The position numbers and the translations under genes are program-made. A model generated the notes under the pieces. It was not told where the DNA came from and searched no databases. It saw only the letters and a list, made by a program, of their open reading frames with translations. Positions 1-8,794 of a stretch of 16,916 nt of DNA are shown here, piece after piece. This DNA comes from an uncultured bacterium (GTDB lineage: Bacteria; Verrucomicrobiota; Lentisphaeria; Oligosphaerales; Oligosphaeraceae), in NCBI GenBank assembly GCA_900548225.1, contig URJM01000046.1, forward strand, positions 1 to 16,916, read 5' to 3'. Position 1 is the first letter of the stretch; each line of letters starts with the position of its first letter.

Positions 1-30
1 TTGCCTCCGGCTCCCGGCCTTCCCCGATCC

Positions 31-2544
31 CTAGTAGGTTTGCCTCAGGTGGACGAGGGTGAGCTCCTTCTTCAGCTTTGCCTCGGTGTACGGGATTGCC
101 GTATCGAGGGTGATTTTCGTCTTTCCCGGGAGGAGTGTCATTGCGTTGTCGCTGAAGATTGCGTGTGGGTCTCCTGGGAGTGCCATCCATGCGTAGTAGG
201 CGGGCTTGTCGGTGTCGATTGTGATTTCGAAGCGATTGTCGCCGACCTTCTTTACAGACTCGACCTCTGGGTTTGCGACGGGGATTGGCGCCCTCTTCCA
301 GGTGTCGAGATTCACCAGGTTTGTGTAGTGGTACTTCTGTCCCTTTGCGTCCTTTGCGTCGACGACGATTCTCAGGAGGCATTCGCATGCGGGGAGTCCC
401 TTCCTGGCCTTTTCGTCATGGTAGAAGTCCGGTATGTCGAGCTGGATCGAGCCCATTCTGTCCGCCTTGACGATGAACTTCTTTTCCACGACCTTCTTTG
501 CGTCCTGGACCTTGATGAGAGTCGCGGTGACTGTCGCGTCCACCTTGCATGGCAGGTCGCTGATGAAGAAGAATTCCATTGGGTTCTTTTCGGCCGTCCT
601 GTATGCCACTGCCTGGACGCTTGCGTAGAACCTTCTCGCCATGTATTGGAGTGGCTTCCATCTTCCCGAGTATTCGATGGACGCCCATGACGAGACTGGC
701 CAGTTGTCGTTCAGCTGCCAGAAGATAGTCCCCATGCATCGTGGTCTGAGGCTATGCCAGTATTCGACTCCGGTCTTGATTGCGATTGCCTGCTGGATTT
801 GCGAGAGATAGAGGAGTCCCTCGAAGGACTCGGGCAGCCGGAAGTAGTTTCCCATTGTTCCGACGATTCTGGCGTTTGCCCCCATGCCGCCCTTCTGGTG
901 TCGGTCGAAGACGGGGCTGAAGACATTGAAGTCCTCCTTGTTTGCGAAGGACTTGACGGTTTCGATGGAGGGGAAGGACTGGAAGCCGAATTCGCTGCAG
1001 AAGCGCGGCTTGACATTGTAGTAGTCCTCGAAGGACTTTCCGCCGTGCCAGACCTGCCAGTAGTGCATGTCTCCGTCGGCGTCGGCGAGCCAGTTGTCCG
1101 AGAAGTTGTTTGGTCCGGCGCATGGGGAGGAGGGCCAGAAGACATGTGTGTCGTCCCCTTCGGCGACTGCCCTTGCGACGGTCTGGTTGAGGCGGTCGTA
1201 CAGGACAAGTAGCGCGTCGCGCCGCTTCTGGTCGTTTTCGACGCCGTTGACCTGTCCGATCAGTTCATTGTCTCCGCACCAGAGTCCGATGCACGCGTGG
1301 TGGCGCAGCCTCTTGACCTGGTATACGATTTCGTCGTGGACGTTTTTGAGGAAGTGCGGGTGGTCTGGGTAGAGCGAGCAAGAGAACATGTTGTCGTGCC
1401 AGAGGAGGATTCCGAGGCGGTCGCACTCTTCGTAGAATGGGTCCTCCTCGAACTTTCCGCCTCCCCAGATTCGCAGCATGTTGATGCCGGCCGCCTTGAC
1501 GCTTCCCAGGAGCTGCTGGTATCTCTCGGGGGTGTGCCTCTGGGGCATTGCATCGCATGGGATCCAGTCTGCGCCCTTGGCGAAGATATTCACTCCATTG
1601 ACCTGGAAGACCATCGAGAAGCCGATTTCGTCCTTTTCGTTGACGATTTTGAGTTCCTTGAGTCCGATTTGCTGTGTGACGGTCTGTCCGTCGCATGTGA
1701 CCTGCAGTGGGTACAGTGGCTGTTCGCCGAATCCCGTCGGCCACCAGAGTTCCGGGTTTTTGACATTGAAGTCTGCCGAGACGATGATTCCTCCCCTGCG
1801 CGGGACGATGGCTGTCGCCTTCTTCCTTTCCCCGTTGAAGAGGAATTCGACATCAACCTTGCTTCCGATTGGCGAGTCTTCGAGGGGGTTGAGTTCTGCG
1901 AAGAAGGTGACCTTGCAGGAGTTTTTCTTGTGGACCTGGATGTCATAGACATGTTCGAGGGTGCAGAAATCCACTCCCTCCAGGTAGATTTTTCCCATGA
2001 TTCCCGAGGAGGGCAGTGAGATTCCCCAGTCCCATCCGCCGGAGCACTGGCACTTTCGGATGAGGTTCAGCGTCGGCACCGAGCAGAAGCTGGCTCCCAT
2101 GTCGTCGGGCTTCACGACCAGTTCCTTCTTGAAGTCCTCCCCTGCCTTGCGGACTGCCCTGATGTCGAACCGGATTGTGTTCTTCCCCGTCTTGAGGAAT
2201 GGCTTCACGTCGAACCGATAGCGGAGGAACATGTCGTCGACCTTTGCGACCGGCTTGTCGTTTATGAACAGGTTTGCGACCGTGTCCACCGAGTCGAGAT
2301 TAAGGATGACCGACCTTGCCTTGAGCAGCTCCTTCGGGACTGTGAAGGTGCGTTCGTATGTCCAGTCCACGTCTCCCACCCATTGGACGAGCTCCTCGTT
2401 TTCGCCGAAATATGGTTCGGGGATTTTTCCGTTTTCGAGGAGTGCGGAGTAGTTGTCTCCCGGGACTTGTGCGGGGATGGACTCCTTTTCGGATGTCTGG
2501 CGCAGCTGCCAGGTGCCTTGCAGGTCGATGATTGGGTATGCCAT
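31..2544 (-). CDS. GH2 beta-mannosidase, cytoplasmic
   Basis: Predicted to remove terminal beta-linked mannose from manno-oligosaccharides or glycan fragments. The 837-residue product has the GH2 layout: an N-terminal sugar-binding beta-sandwich opening with IDLQGTWQLR, immunoglobulin-like domains, then a TIM barrel. The likely acid/base is E427 in LWCGDNE and the nucleophile E518 in CSEFGFQS, the beta-mannosidase form of the GH2 motif; the barrel closes with MGTIFWQLNDNWP (about residues 604-616). I chose the ATG at 2544 because the GH2 homology begins there. An in-frame start at 2676 would add 44 low-complexity residues and overlap the preceding gene by 68 bases. No Shine-Dalgarno is visible. 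There is no signal peptide, so it probably acts on imported sugars. It is last in the visible gene run, 64 bases after the six-hairpin gene. The 30 bases after its stop hold a small GC-rich inverted repeat that could begin a terminator cut by the window edge. Family assignment is firm; the natural substrate is inferred. Confidence 0.9.
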   Translation of the reverse strand: MAYPIIDLQGTWQLRQTSEKESIPAQVPGDNYSALLENGKIPEPYFGENEELVQWVGDVDWTYERTFTVPKELLKARSVILNLDSVDTVANLFINDKPVAKVDDMFLRYRFDVKPFLKTGKNTIRFDIRAVRKAGEDFKKELVVKPDDMGASFCSVPTLNLIRKCQCSGGWDWGISLPSSGIMGKIYLEGVDFCTLEHVYDIQVHKKNSCKVTFFAELNPLEDSPIGSKVDVEFLFNGERKKATAIVPRRGGIIVSADFNVKNPELWWPTGFGEQPLYPLQVTCDGQTVTQQIGLKELKIVNEKDEIGFSMVFQVNGVNIFAKGADWIPCDAMPQRHTPERYQQLLGSVKAAGINMLRIWGGGKFEEDPFYEECDRLGILLWHDNMFSCSLYPDHPHFLKNVHDEIVYQVKRLRHHACIGLWCGDNELIGQVNGVENDQKRRDALLVLYDRLNQTVARAVAEGDDTHVFWPSSPCAGPNNFSDNWLADADGDMHYWQVWHGGKSFEDYYNVKPRFCSEFGFQSFPSIETVKSFANKEDFNVFSPVFDRHQKGGMGANARIVGTMGNYFRLPESFEGLLYLSQIQQAIAIKTGVEYWHSLRPRCMGTIFWQLNDNWPVSSWASIEYSGRWKPLQYMARRFYASVQAVAYRTAEKNPMEFFFISDLPCKVDATVTATLIKVQDAKKVVEKKFIVKADRMGSIQLDIPDFYHDEKARKGLPACECLLRIVVDAKDAKGQKYHYTNLVNLDTWKRAPIPVANPEVESVKKVGDNRFEITIDTDKPAYYAWMALPGDPHAIFSDNAMTLLPGKTKITLDTAIPYTEAKLKKELTLVHLRQTY

Positions 2545-2608
2545 GTTCTTTTGGAATTGACTTCCGTGGATGTTGTTTGTGTTGGTGTCGGGTGATGAAA
2601 TTGTGTGT

Positions 2609-4801
2609 CTACTTCCTGAGTTTCCAGCCTTCAGGGAGGATGATTGGCAGTTTTGGCTCCTTTTCCCAGTGGACATCCACGACGCCGTCCTCGGCGTCCA
2701 GGTCCAGCCGTCCGTACTGCGTATGCAGTCCGTGGATTGCGAAGTGCCTTCCCTTCTTCTGCAGTTCGAATGGCGCGAATCCGCAGAGCAGCATGATTTG
2801 CCTGTCGGTTTCGAGATACAGCCTTGCGAGTTCCATGTCCATCATTCTGCCGTTGTTGGAGGCATTTGGCTGCCACGAGACATGTTCCGGGTCGTCGACG
2901 TCGAAGCGTTCCTGTGTCAGGTAGCAGTCCTGGCTGCATCCGTATCTTTCGAAGGTCTGCATTGCGCTCCAGGCCTTCTTGTATTCTCCGTTTGCGAGCT
3001 GGATGATGGCGGCCATCTGCTCTCCGGTGCCGATGTATATGAGGTGCGGGGTCATTGGGCCGAAGAAGAAATCCTGGCAGGAGTTCTCCTCGCACCACCG
3101 GACGAAGTTGCGGAGCCGTTCATCGTGGAGCGAGATAGTTCCCGCGTAGGCCAGGAAGGTGAAGGAATCGCAGTTGACGAAGCCCTGGCAGTAGATTCCG
3201 CTGTCGTCAATCTGCCGTCTCACATATCCGTCAGGCTGTGTGAGGTCTTCGATGCACTCCATCAGGTCCTTTCGGTATTCGGCTGCGATGCGGGTATACT
3301 TTTCGGCCTCCGGGTGTTTGAATTTAGTGAGGATTTCCGCGGCCAGTTCCATTCCCCGGCAGGACCAGTTGTCGGTGAAGATGATGAGGCGTCCGTAGTC
3401 TGCATCTGTCGCGCAGCACTTTGGCATAAGCCTTGGGTATGGGTATCCTTCCGGGTGCGGGGCCCGGATTTGCGCCGTTATCCACGAGCATGCCAGCGCC
3501 ATCTGGTCGAGGTGCCTCCTGGCGAATTCGTCATCCTGCGAGTAGAGATAGTATTCCGACGCCCATGTGAGTGCGGCTCCAGTGATGCATGACCACTTTG
3601 GTCCGGTGGTGCCGATTGCGCCCCTTGCCGGCACGAACTCCCCCTGGGGCGGGAATCCACCGTCCTGGAGCGAGAAGATGAATTCGAGGATGTCCCGGGT
3701 CTCCTTCAGGTGTCCGAGGCGCATAAGCGGCTTGAAGCAGCATAGGGCCTCCCAGACCCAGATGTAGAACCTTTCGCTTGTGCCGCCCTGGCAGGTGAAG
3801 GGGATGTGTCCCTTGCCGGGCCAGTCCATGTCGAAGAGCAGCTGCTTTGAGACGCGTTCGATTGACTTGAACCGGTTGTTGAGCTCCCTGTCGCCGAAGT
3901 CGACCGTCGCGTGCCCCTCGTCCATCCCCAGCCACTCCTTCCGGTTCCACTCCGAGGCCTCCTTGAAGGATGGCAGCTCTTCCGGGAGTCCGCCTGGCAT
4001 CAGCGTATCGAGGGTGATTTCGAAGGAACTCTCCTGGTTCGGGTCGAGCTCGATGGAGAGTTCAAGCATGTTCTTTGCGGTGTAGATTCGGAATTCGGGG
4101 TGGACGAAATAGGGGCTGTCCCAGTAGAACTTGTTGTCCGTATAGTCTGAATCCTTGAAGAAGATGGTGTCGTGCCAGGTGGGCTGGAAGTCTCCGGGGG
4201 TGATTCGTGCGACGGGGTTTCCTTCGTTCCAGAGTGCGTTGTCGTGGAACGTGCAGCTGTCGTCGAACCTGGGGAAGTTGTTTGCGGTGTAGTGGTATGT
4301 GACGTAGTGGTAGTCGTAGACCGTGTATTCGAGTGGATGCGAGAGTTTGAGCCAGAGTGACTTCCTTTCGCGCCTTGCGTTTTCGTTTCGGATGGTGGCC
4401 CGGATTGCGAGGCGTCCCTTTTCGCCCATTGCGTATTCCAGGGTGTAGAGGGTGTAGTATGCGTAGTATGTCGCCTTGAACTGCGGCAGGTCTCCATCGA
4501 CGCGCTGGATTTTCGCGTGATGGAAGTCCATTATGAAGGGTGCGGTGTCCGGGCAGAAGGAGAGTGTGCGTGTCCTGAGCCTGTGGAGGGTTTCCTTGTC
4601 CTTGATGTCCCCGTTGCGCATTGCGGGCGGCATCTGGAGGACGCTTGCGTTGAGCGCCCCGTCGAGGATTACCATGTCCTTTGCCATTGGCAGTCCCAGT
4701 GGGATGTGCGCCGAGAACGGCGGCCTTGGCAGTTGCGACCGGTTCATTTCCAGGACCTCGTCCCAGGGGCGGCTTTCCAGATTCGTGTAATTGCTGGGCA
4801 T
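2609..4801 (-). CDS. six-hairpin ((alpha/alpha)6) glycosidase-like protein, specificity unknown
   Basis: I do not recognise an exact family. The 730-residue protein has a beta-rich N-terminal half (about 1-290, many Tyr/Phe/Trp), a helical region with repeated aromatic and acidic hairpins (about 300-665) and a short beta-rich tail. This resembles the beta-sandwich plus (alpha/alpha)6 barrel of clan GH-G, GH-L and GH-M enzymes and related phosphorylases. Candidate active-site stretches are QDGGFPPQGEF (379-389), the segment around W403, TDADYGRLIIFTDNWS (465-480), NCDSFTFLAYAG (543-554) and VDDPEHVSWQPN (635-646); I cannot assign catalytic residues. No signal peptide is visible, so it is probably cytoplasmic. 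It starts 21 bases after the ubiB stop and lies just upstream of the beta-mannosidase, suggesting shared substrate processing. No Shine-Dalgarno precedes the ATG at 4801; an ATG at 4747 (codon 19), preceded by GAGG, is an alternative start. Confidence 0.7.
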   Translation of the reverse strand: MPSNYTNLESRPWDEVLEMNRSQLPRPPFSAHIPLGLPMAKDMVILDGALNASVLQMPPAMRNGDIKDKETLHRLRTRTLSFCPDTAPFIMDFHHAKIQRVDGDLPQFKATYYAYYTLYTLEYAMGEKGRLAIRATIRNENARRERKSLWLKLSHPLEYTVYDYHYVTYHYTANNFPRFDDSCTFHDNALWNEGNPVARITPGDFQPTWHDTIFFKDSDYTDNKFYWDSPYFVHPEFRIYTAKNMLELSIELDPNQESSFEITLDTLMPGGLPEELPSFKEASEWNRKEWLGMDEGHATVDFGDRELNNRFKSIERVSKQLLFDMDWPGKGHIPFTCQGGTSERFYIWVWEALCCFKPLMRLGHLKETRDILEFIFSLQDGGFPPQGEFVPARGAIGTTGPKWSCITGAALTWASEYYLYSQDDEFARRHLDQMALACSWITAQIRAPHPEGYPYPRLMPKCCATDADYGRLIIFTDNWSCRGMELAAEILTKFKHPEAEKYTRIAAEYRKDLMECIEDLTQPDGYVRRQIDDSGIYCQGFVNCDSFTFLAYAGTISLHDERLRNFVRWCEENSCQDFFFGPMTPHLIYIGTGEQMAAIIQLANGEYKKAWSAMQTFERYGCSQDCYLTQERFDVDDPEHVSWQPNASNNGRMMDMELARLYLETDRQIMLLCGFAPFELQKKGRHFAIHGLHTQYGRLDLDAEDGVVDVHWEKEPKLPIILPEGWKLRK

Positions 4802-4822
4802 TTGGGGAGGGTGGTGTTGTGG

Positions 4823-6490
4823 CTATTTCCTGAGGAGGTCCACGAGGAGGGCTCCTGCCAGCAATATGCCTGTTGCAAGTCCGGCTGCCCCGAGGATGGA
4901 GAAATCCCTCCAGATCGGGGGGATTCTGTATTGTAGGAGCAGGGTGGAATTTATCAGGATTCCGACCGTCAGGATTGCGGTGGTCCGCTGCTTCTGCCGG
5001 TGGTTGTAGTCGCGCATATACTCGTCAAACTGGGGGAACTCCTGCCTGAATGCCAGGCGTCCGTCCAGGAGCTTTCCAGTGAAATTCCGTATGTTCGCGG
5101 GTGCTCTTGAGAAGAGCTCTATTGTCTCGAAGAAGTCTTCGACCCGTTGGTGGAGAGACTTTGCGGGGCTGAACTGCCGCATCGTTATCTTCAGGAGCTC
5201 GGGCTTGAGCTGCTTTTCGATGTCGTAGTCCGGATTCAGAAGCCTCATAAATCCGTCTGCCATACCTAATGTCTTGAGCATCAGGTAGATATGTGGTTTT
5301 AGCGCAATATGCAGGTGATTGCATGCCGCGTAGAGTTGCTGGAGTGCCTCCGGGACGTCCACCTGGTCTAGCGGCCCGTAGAAGTACCTGTCGATGAACT
5401 CCCCGATGATGCACTCCATCTCCGTGATGTCCGGTTCCTCCTCGTAGTCGCAGAGTCTCAGCAGGATTTGCGTGGCGTGTTGTTCGTTTCTTTCGATGAC
5501 GCTGACGATGAACCGGCAGAAGAGGATTCTTTCATCGGCTGTGAGCCTTCCGCAGAGTCCGAAGTCCAGGTAGCATAGTTTTCCGTTTTGGAGGACGAAG
5601 ATATTTCCCGGGTGCGGGTCTGCGTGGAAGAATCCGTGTGTAAAGAACTGTTTCAGAGTGAGGTCTGCCACGGTTTCGGAGAGTTTCACCGTGTCGACGC
5701 CTTTCTTCCGGAGCGTTTCGACATTGCTGATTTTCTCGCCTTCGATGTACTCCATCGTAAGGACGTGTTCCCCGCTGAGTTCATCGTATACCTTTGGGAC
5801 GACGAGCCGGTCGTCGTCGCGGAACTGCATTGCGAACCGCCTGATATTTGCCTTTTCGTTATTGAAATTCGCCTCTTCGAGGAGCGAGTTCCTGAACTGT
5901 CTGACGACCTTCGGGAGCATAAGGAACCGCAGTTCGGGGTTGCCCTCGTGGAACTGGTCCGCCAGGAAGGTCAGCACATTCATGTCGGCGCGGATCTGCC
6001 TTGCTGCATTCGGGCGCTGGACTTTGACGAACACCTTCGTCCCATCCTTCAGGACGGCGCGGTGCCCCTGTGCGAGGGAGGCTGCTGCTGCGGGGGCCTC
6101 GTCGAATTCCGCGAAGAGTTCATTGACGGGGGCTCCGAACTCCTTCTGGATGACGGCGGCCACCTCCTCGAAGGGGAAGGGCTTTGCCTCGTCCTGGAGC
6201 TTTGTCAGTTCGGTGGCGAACTCCTGCCCGATGAGGTCCGGCCTGGTGGAGAGCATCTGTCCGACCTTGACATAGACAGGCCCCAGCTCCTCCAGCACCT
6301 TCCGCACCCTTTCCTGGATGGTGAGTTCCGCGGAGGAACCGTCGTTTCGCTCCCTGCGCCTGACGAGGTGCCGCAGTTTTCCGAAGAAGATGCCCAGCCC
6401 GTTGCGGAAGACCACGCCGAGAATCTTCCGTATGCGCGTCATGTTCGCATACGCGCGGTATGTGGATAGGATTGGCGCGAAAAGTTTCAC
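4823..6490 (-). CDS. ubiB: UbiB/AarF-family ABC1 atypical kinase-like membrane protein
   Basis: ABC1/UbiB proteins are kinase-like ATPases of the inner membrane linked to quinone biosynthesis and lipid homeostasis. The 555-residue length is typical. Visible motifs: KVGQMLSTRPDLI (75-87, the KxGQ family signature), Ala-rich loop AAAASLAQGHRA (134-145), putative ATP-site lysine K156 in VFVKVQRP, HADPHPGN (289-296), metal-binding DFG (309-311), and two C-terminal hydrophobic helices (about 503-520 and 531-551). The loop reads AQGH where the family usually has AQVH. The start is GTG, supported by a strong GGAGGTGA Shine-Dalgarno with seven bases between GGAGG and GTG. It follows gspE by 43 bases and precedes the glycosidase-like gene by 21, so it is probably cotranscribed, yet neither neighbour explains it. 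No ubiquinone or menaquinone gene is in the window, so a quinone role is family knowledge only. Confidence 0.9.
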   Translation of the reverse strand: MKLFAPILSTYRAYANMTRIRKILGVVFRNGLGIFFGKLRHLVRRRERNDGSSAELTIQERVRKVLEELGPVYVKVGQMLSTRPDLIGQEFATELTKLQDEAKPFPFEEVAAVIQKEFGAPVNELFAEFDEAPAAAASLAQGHRAVLKDGTKVFVKVQRPNAARQIRADMNVLTFLADQFHEGNPELRFLMLPKVVRQFRNSLLEEANFNNEKANIRRFAMQFRDDDRLVVPKVYDELSGEHVLTMEYIEGEKISNVETLRKKGVDTVKLSETVADLTLKQFFTHGFFHADPHPGNIFVLQNGKLCYLDFGLCGRLTADERILFCRFIVSVIERNEQHATQILLRLCDYEEEPDITEMECIIGEFIDRYFYGPLDQVDVPEALQQLYAACNHLHIALKPHIYLMLKTLGMADGFMRLLNPDYDIEKQLKPELLKITMRQFSPAKSLHQRVEDFFETIELFSRAPANIRNFTGKLLDGRLAFRQEFPQFDEYMRDYNHRQKQRTTAILTVGILINSTLLLQYRIPPIWRDFSILGAAGLATGILLAGALLVDLLRK

Positions 6491-6533
6491 GGTTTCACCT
6501 CCGCCGTTGCCTGGCTATTCATTGGACATGGTT

Positions 6534-8228
6534 TCAGCAGATTCTGTGGAGTTCGGCCAGGTCTGTGAGCCCCAGGAGCACCTTTTCGCATGCGTCGCCT
6601 GCGAGTGGCGTCCATCCCTGCTCCAGTGCGCACTTCCGCAGTTCGCCATTGGGCGTTCCTGCGCTTATCCTGTCCTCCAGTTCCCCGTTGATTTCGAGGA
6701 TTTCGTATACCCCGATTCGACCATAGTACCCCGAGTTCTGGCAGTAGAAGCATCCTTCCGGCGACGCCTTCCTGGGATGGGCGTGGGCAAGACCAAGCCT
6801 CTTGCCAATCCTCCGGAGCTCCTTTTCGTCCTCGTGGGAGACATTGTCGTCGACGAGAGAGCAGTGCGGGCAGAGCCTTCTGACGAGCCTTTGCGCGACG
6901 ATGCAGCGCAGCGTCGAGGCCACCAGGTCCGGCTCGACTCCCATGTTTATCAGGCGGTTGACGGCGCCGACCGCGTCGGTGGTATGCAGTGTGGAGAGGA
7001 CGAGGTGTCCCGTCTGGGCGGCCTGGATTGCTATTTCGGCGGTTTCCCGGTCGCGGATTTCGCCGACGAGTATGACATCCGGGTCGTGCCTTAGGATTGA
7101 CCTGAGCGCGGAGGAGAAGGTGAGTCCGATCTCCGCATTCGTCTGTATCTGCGTGATTCCGGGGATGTCGTATTCGACCGGGTCTTCGACGGTGATGATC
7201 TTCAGGTCCGGGTGTGCATTCATCAGATGCGCCAGGATGCTGTAGAGGGTGGTGGTCTTGCCGCTTCCCGTGGGGCCTGTGACCAGCATGAGCCCTGAGG
7301 GCCTGCGCAGCTGTCGCTGGAGTCTCGCAAGATGGTCTTGTGAGAGGCCAAGCTGCTCCATGTCGGTGAGAAGGTTGCCGGCGTTGAGGATGCGGAGGCA
7401 GACGGTTTCGCCGTAGCGCGTGGGCAGGAGGGATGCGCGGAGGTCCCAGGCGCCGTCCTTCCTTGTGATGCGGAGGCGCCCGTCGTGGGGAAGGCGCTTC
7501 TCGGCGATGTCGAGGTGCGCCATCACCTTGAGGCGTGAGACGATCGAGTCCTTCAGGAACTCGATTCCCTCGGGGGTGGGCACGTCGCGCAGGAGTCCGT
7601 CTATGCGGAACCGCAGCCGCAGCCTGCCGGGGAAGGGTTCGATGTGGATGTCTGTCGCCCGTGAGTTCAGCGCAGTCTCCAGGACTTCATTGACGAGGCT
7701 TGCGACGGAATTGTCTTCTTGTGGTGTAACTTCTTGACAATCAACAAGTTGTGACTTTTGTTCCTCGTCAATCCGCCCTTTGAGCCTGTTTACCTTCCCA
7801 GCTCCCAGGCCGTAGAATCTCTGCTGTCCAGCGGCGATTTGCGTTGGCGTGGCCAGGATTGGCCTGCATGGGAGTCCTGCCAGGAGCTGGAGTTGTTCGA
7901 GTTCCCTGGCCTTTGGCTGGTGTGCGAATGCGACGGTTATCGCCCCGTCGTTGACTTTGACAGGCAGGCACTGCAGCTGTTGTGCCAATGCGTATGGGAT
8001 TCTTGCGAGTGCCTCCTCCTGTGGCTGGATGTTGTGCGTTTCGCAGAGTTCCAGTCCATACAGCGCCGCCATTTCCCGATAGAGTTCATCTTCGGGGATG
8101 AATCCGAGTGCGAGGATGGCGTCTTCTGGGCTTTGTCCAGTCCTTCCGATGCGTTTTTGCGCGGTGAGGACTTGTTCTCCTGTCAGGCGTCCCGTGGATT
8201 CGAGGCATTCCAGCAGTCCGTCCATCAT
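6534..8228 (-). CDS. gspE: GspE/PilB-type secretion or pilus assembly ATPase
   Basis: Cytoplasmic hexameric ATPase that drives pseudopilus or pilus assembly in type II secretion and type IV pilus machines. The 564-residue protein has an N-terminal GspE/MshE-like domain (about 1-140), the linker motif ATDIHIEP (191-198), Walker A GPTGSGKT (318-325), Asp box IITVEDPVEY (344-353), Walker B DVILVGEIRD (384-393), His box TGHLVLSTLHT (406-416) and a four-cysteine zinc site, CPHC (453-456) with CFYC (493-496). The zinc site marks it as an extension-type GspE/PilB ATPase, not a PilT retraction ATPase. The ATG at 8228 overlaps the stop of the preceding gene as ATGA. A second ATG directly follows and lies seven bases from the GGAGG core of GGAGGGGGA, so translation may begin one codon later. 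No GspF/PilC platform gene follows, which is unusual; the next gene is ubiB. Confidence 0.95.
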   Translation of the reverse strand: MMDGLLECLESTGRLTGEQVLTAQKRIGRTGQSPEDAILALGFIPEDELYREMAALYGLELCETHNIQPQEEALARIPYALAQQLQCLPVKVNDGAITVAFAHQPKARELEQLQLLAGLPCRPILATPTQIAAGQQRFYGLGAGKVNRLKGRIDEEQKSQLVDCQEVTPQEDNSVASLVNEVLETALNSRATDIHIEPFPGRLRLRFRIDGLLRDVPTPEGIEFLKDSIVSRLKVMAHLDIAEKRLPHDGRLRITRKDGAWDLRASLLPTRYGETVCLRILNAGNLLTDMEQLGLSQDHLARLQRQLRRPSGLMLVTGPTGSGKTTTLYSILAHLMNAHPDLKIITVEDPVEYDIPGITQIQTNAEIGLTFSSALRSILRHDPDVILVGEIRDRETAEIAIQAAQTGHLVLSTLHTTDAVGAVNRLINMGVEPDLVASTLRCIVAQRLVRRLCPHCSLVDDNVSHEDEKELRRIGKRLGLAHAHPRKASPEGCFYCQNSGYYGRIGVYEILEINGELEDRISAGTPNGELRKCALEQGWTPLAGDACEKVLLGLTDLAELHRIC

Positions 8229-8794
8229 TCCCCCTCCATCGTGACAATCTTCGTGGTTCCGTATGGGAGGTCGCCCAGTTCATTTCCCGACTTGTCGGAG
8301 AGTTCCAGTCCCCTTTCGGACATCTTTTCGATAGTGATTCCGCATGGGAGTGCCTCTCCTTCCTGGAGGAAGTGGTTGCTCGCCCCGAGCTTTGAGTCTG
8401 AGACTTCGAGGATCGCGTATGTCTTTCCGCTCAGGGTTGTCCTGATTCCCTGGTATGTGATTGCGACCGTCCGCCTGGGGGGCTGTGCGGGGAGCCTCTC
8501 CTCGGACAGGGCGGTCTCCTGGGGAGTCTCGCTGGGCTTTTCCATCGGGAAGGTGACCAGGAAGGGGTTCCTGTCTCCCGGGTCCGTCGGATGGTCCTTG
8601 ACCAGCGGCGGTCTTCCCTGCCATGGGACGAGCTGTGGCGGCGGCGGGATTGTGAAGCTGGTTTCCTGGGGCTTCTGGGGTGGTTCGAGAATGACCTCCC
8701 TGGTGAAGAGAAGGCCCAGGGCGAAGACCACCACGAGGATCAGCAGCTTTCGTTCCCAGTGTGAACAGAGAGATTGGAGCAGGCTGTTGATCAT
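8225..8794 (-). CDS. PilP/GspC-like inner-membrane protein of the assembly machine
   Basis: Likely connects the inner-membrane alignment complex to the secretin. The 189-residue product has a short cytoplasmic N-terminus, one membrane helix (about 17-31), a long Pro-rich periplasmic linker (about 37-105) containing DPGDRNPF (71-78, like the R(D/N)PF element common in PilP and GspC proteins), and a C-terminal beta domain (about 107-180) with YQGI, GKTYAILEVSD and a Gly-containing FLQEGEAL turn typical of the GspC homology region/PilP fold. The ATG at 8794 overlaps the pilO-like stop as ATGA and has GAGGTG seven bases upstream, so it is translationally coupled. An in-frame start at 8881 would add 29 unconserved-looking residues over the neighbouring gene. 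No PDZ domain or other C-terminal extension follows, so it is closer to PilP length than to full GspC. Assignment rests on fold-like pattern and position. Confidence 0.7.
   Translation of the reverse strand: MINSLLQSLCSHWERKLLILVVVFALGLLFTREVILEPPQKPQETSFTIPPPPQLVPWQGRPPLVKDHPTDPGDRNPFLVTFPMEKPSETPQETALSEERLPAQPPRRTVAITYQGIRTTLSGKTYAILEVSDSKLGASNHFLQEGEALPCGITIEKMSERGLELSDKSGNELGDLPYGTTKIVTMEGE

Noticed and set aside
2545..2676. N-terminal extension of the beta-mannosidase from an ATG at 2676
   Set aside because: The added 44 residues are Ser/Asn/Thr-rich without signal-peptide features, overlap the upstream gene, and precede the point where GH2 homology begins.
2570..3592. A 340-codon plus-strand open frame opposite the six-hairpin gene
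   Set aside because: Composition is dominated by Val/Glu/Leu/Cys runs mirrored from the opposite strand and nothing supports translation; several other long plus-strand frames (for example 5588-6469 and 11650-12738) were dropped for the same reason.
6534..8228. ATPase as a PilT retraction motor
   Set aside because: The long N-terminal domain and the four-cysteine zinc site are features of GspE/PilB extension-type ATPases, which PilT lacks.
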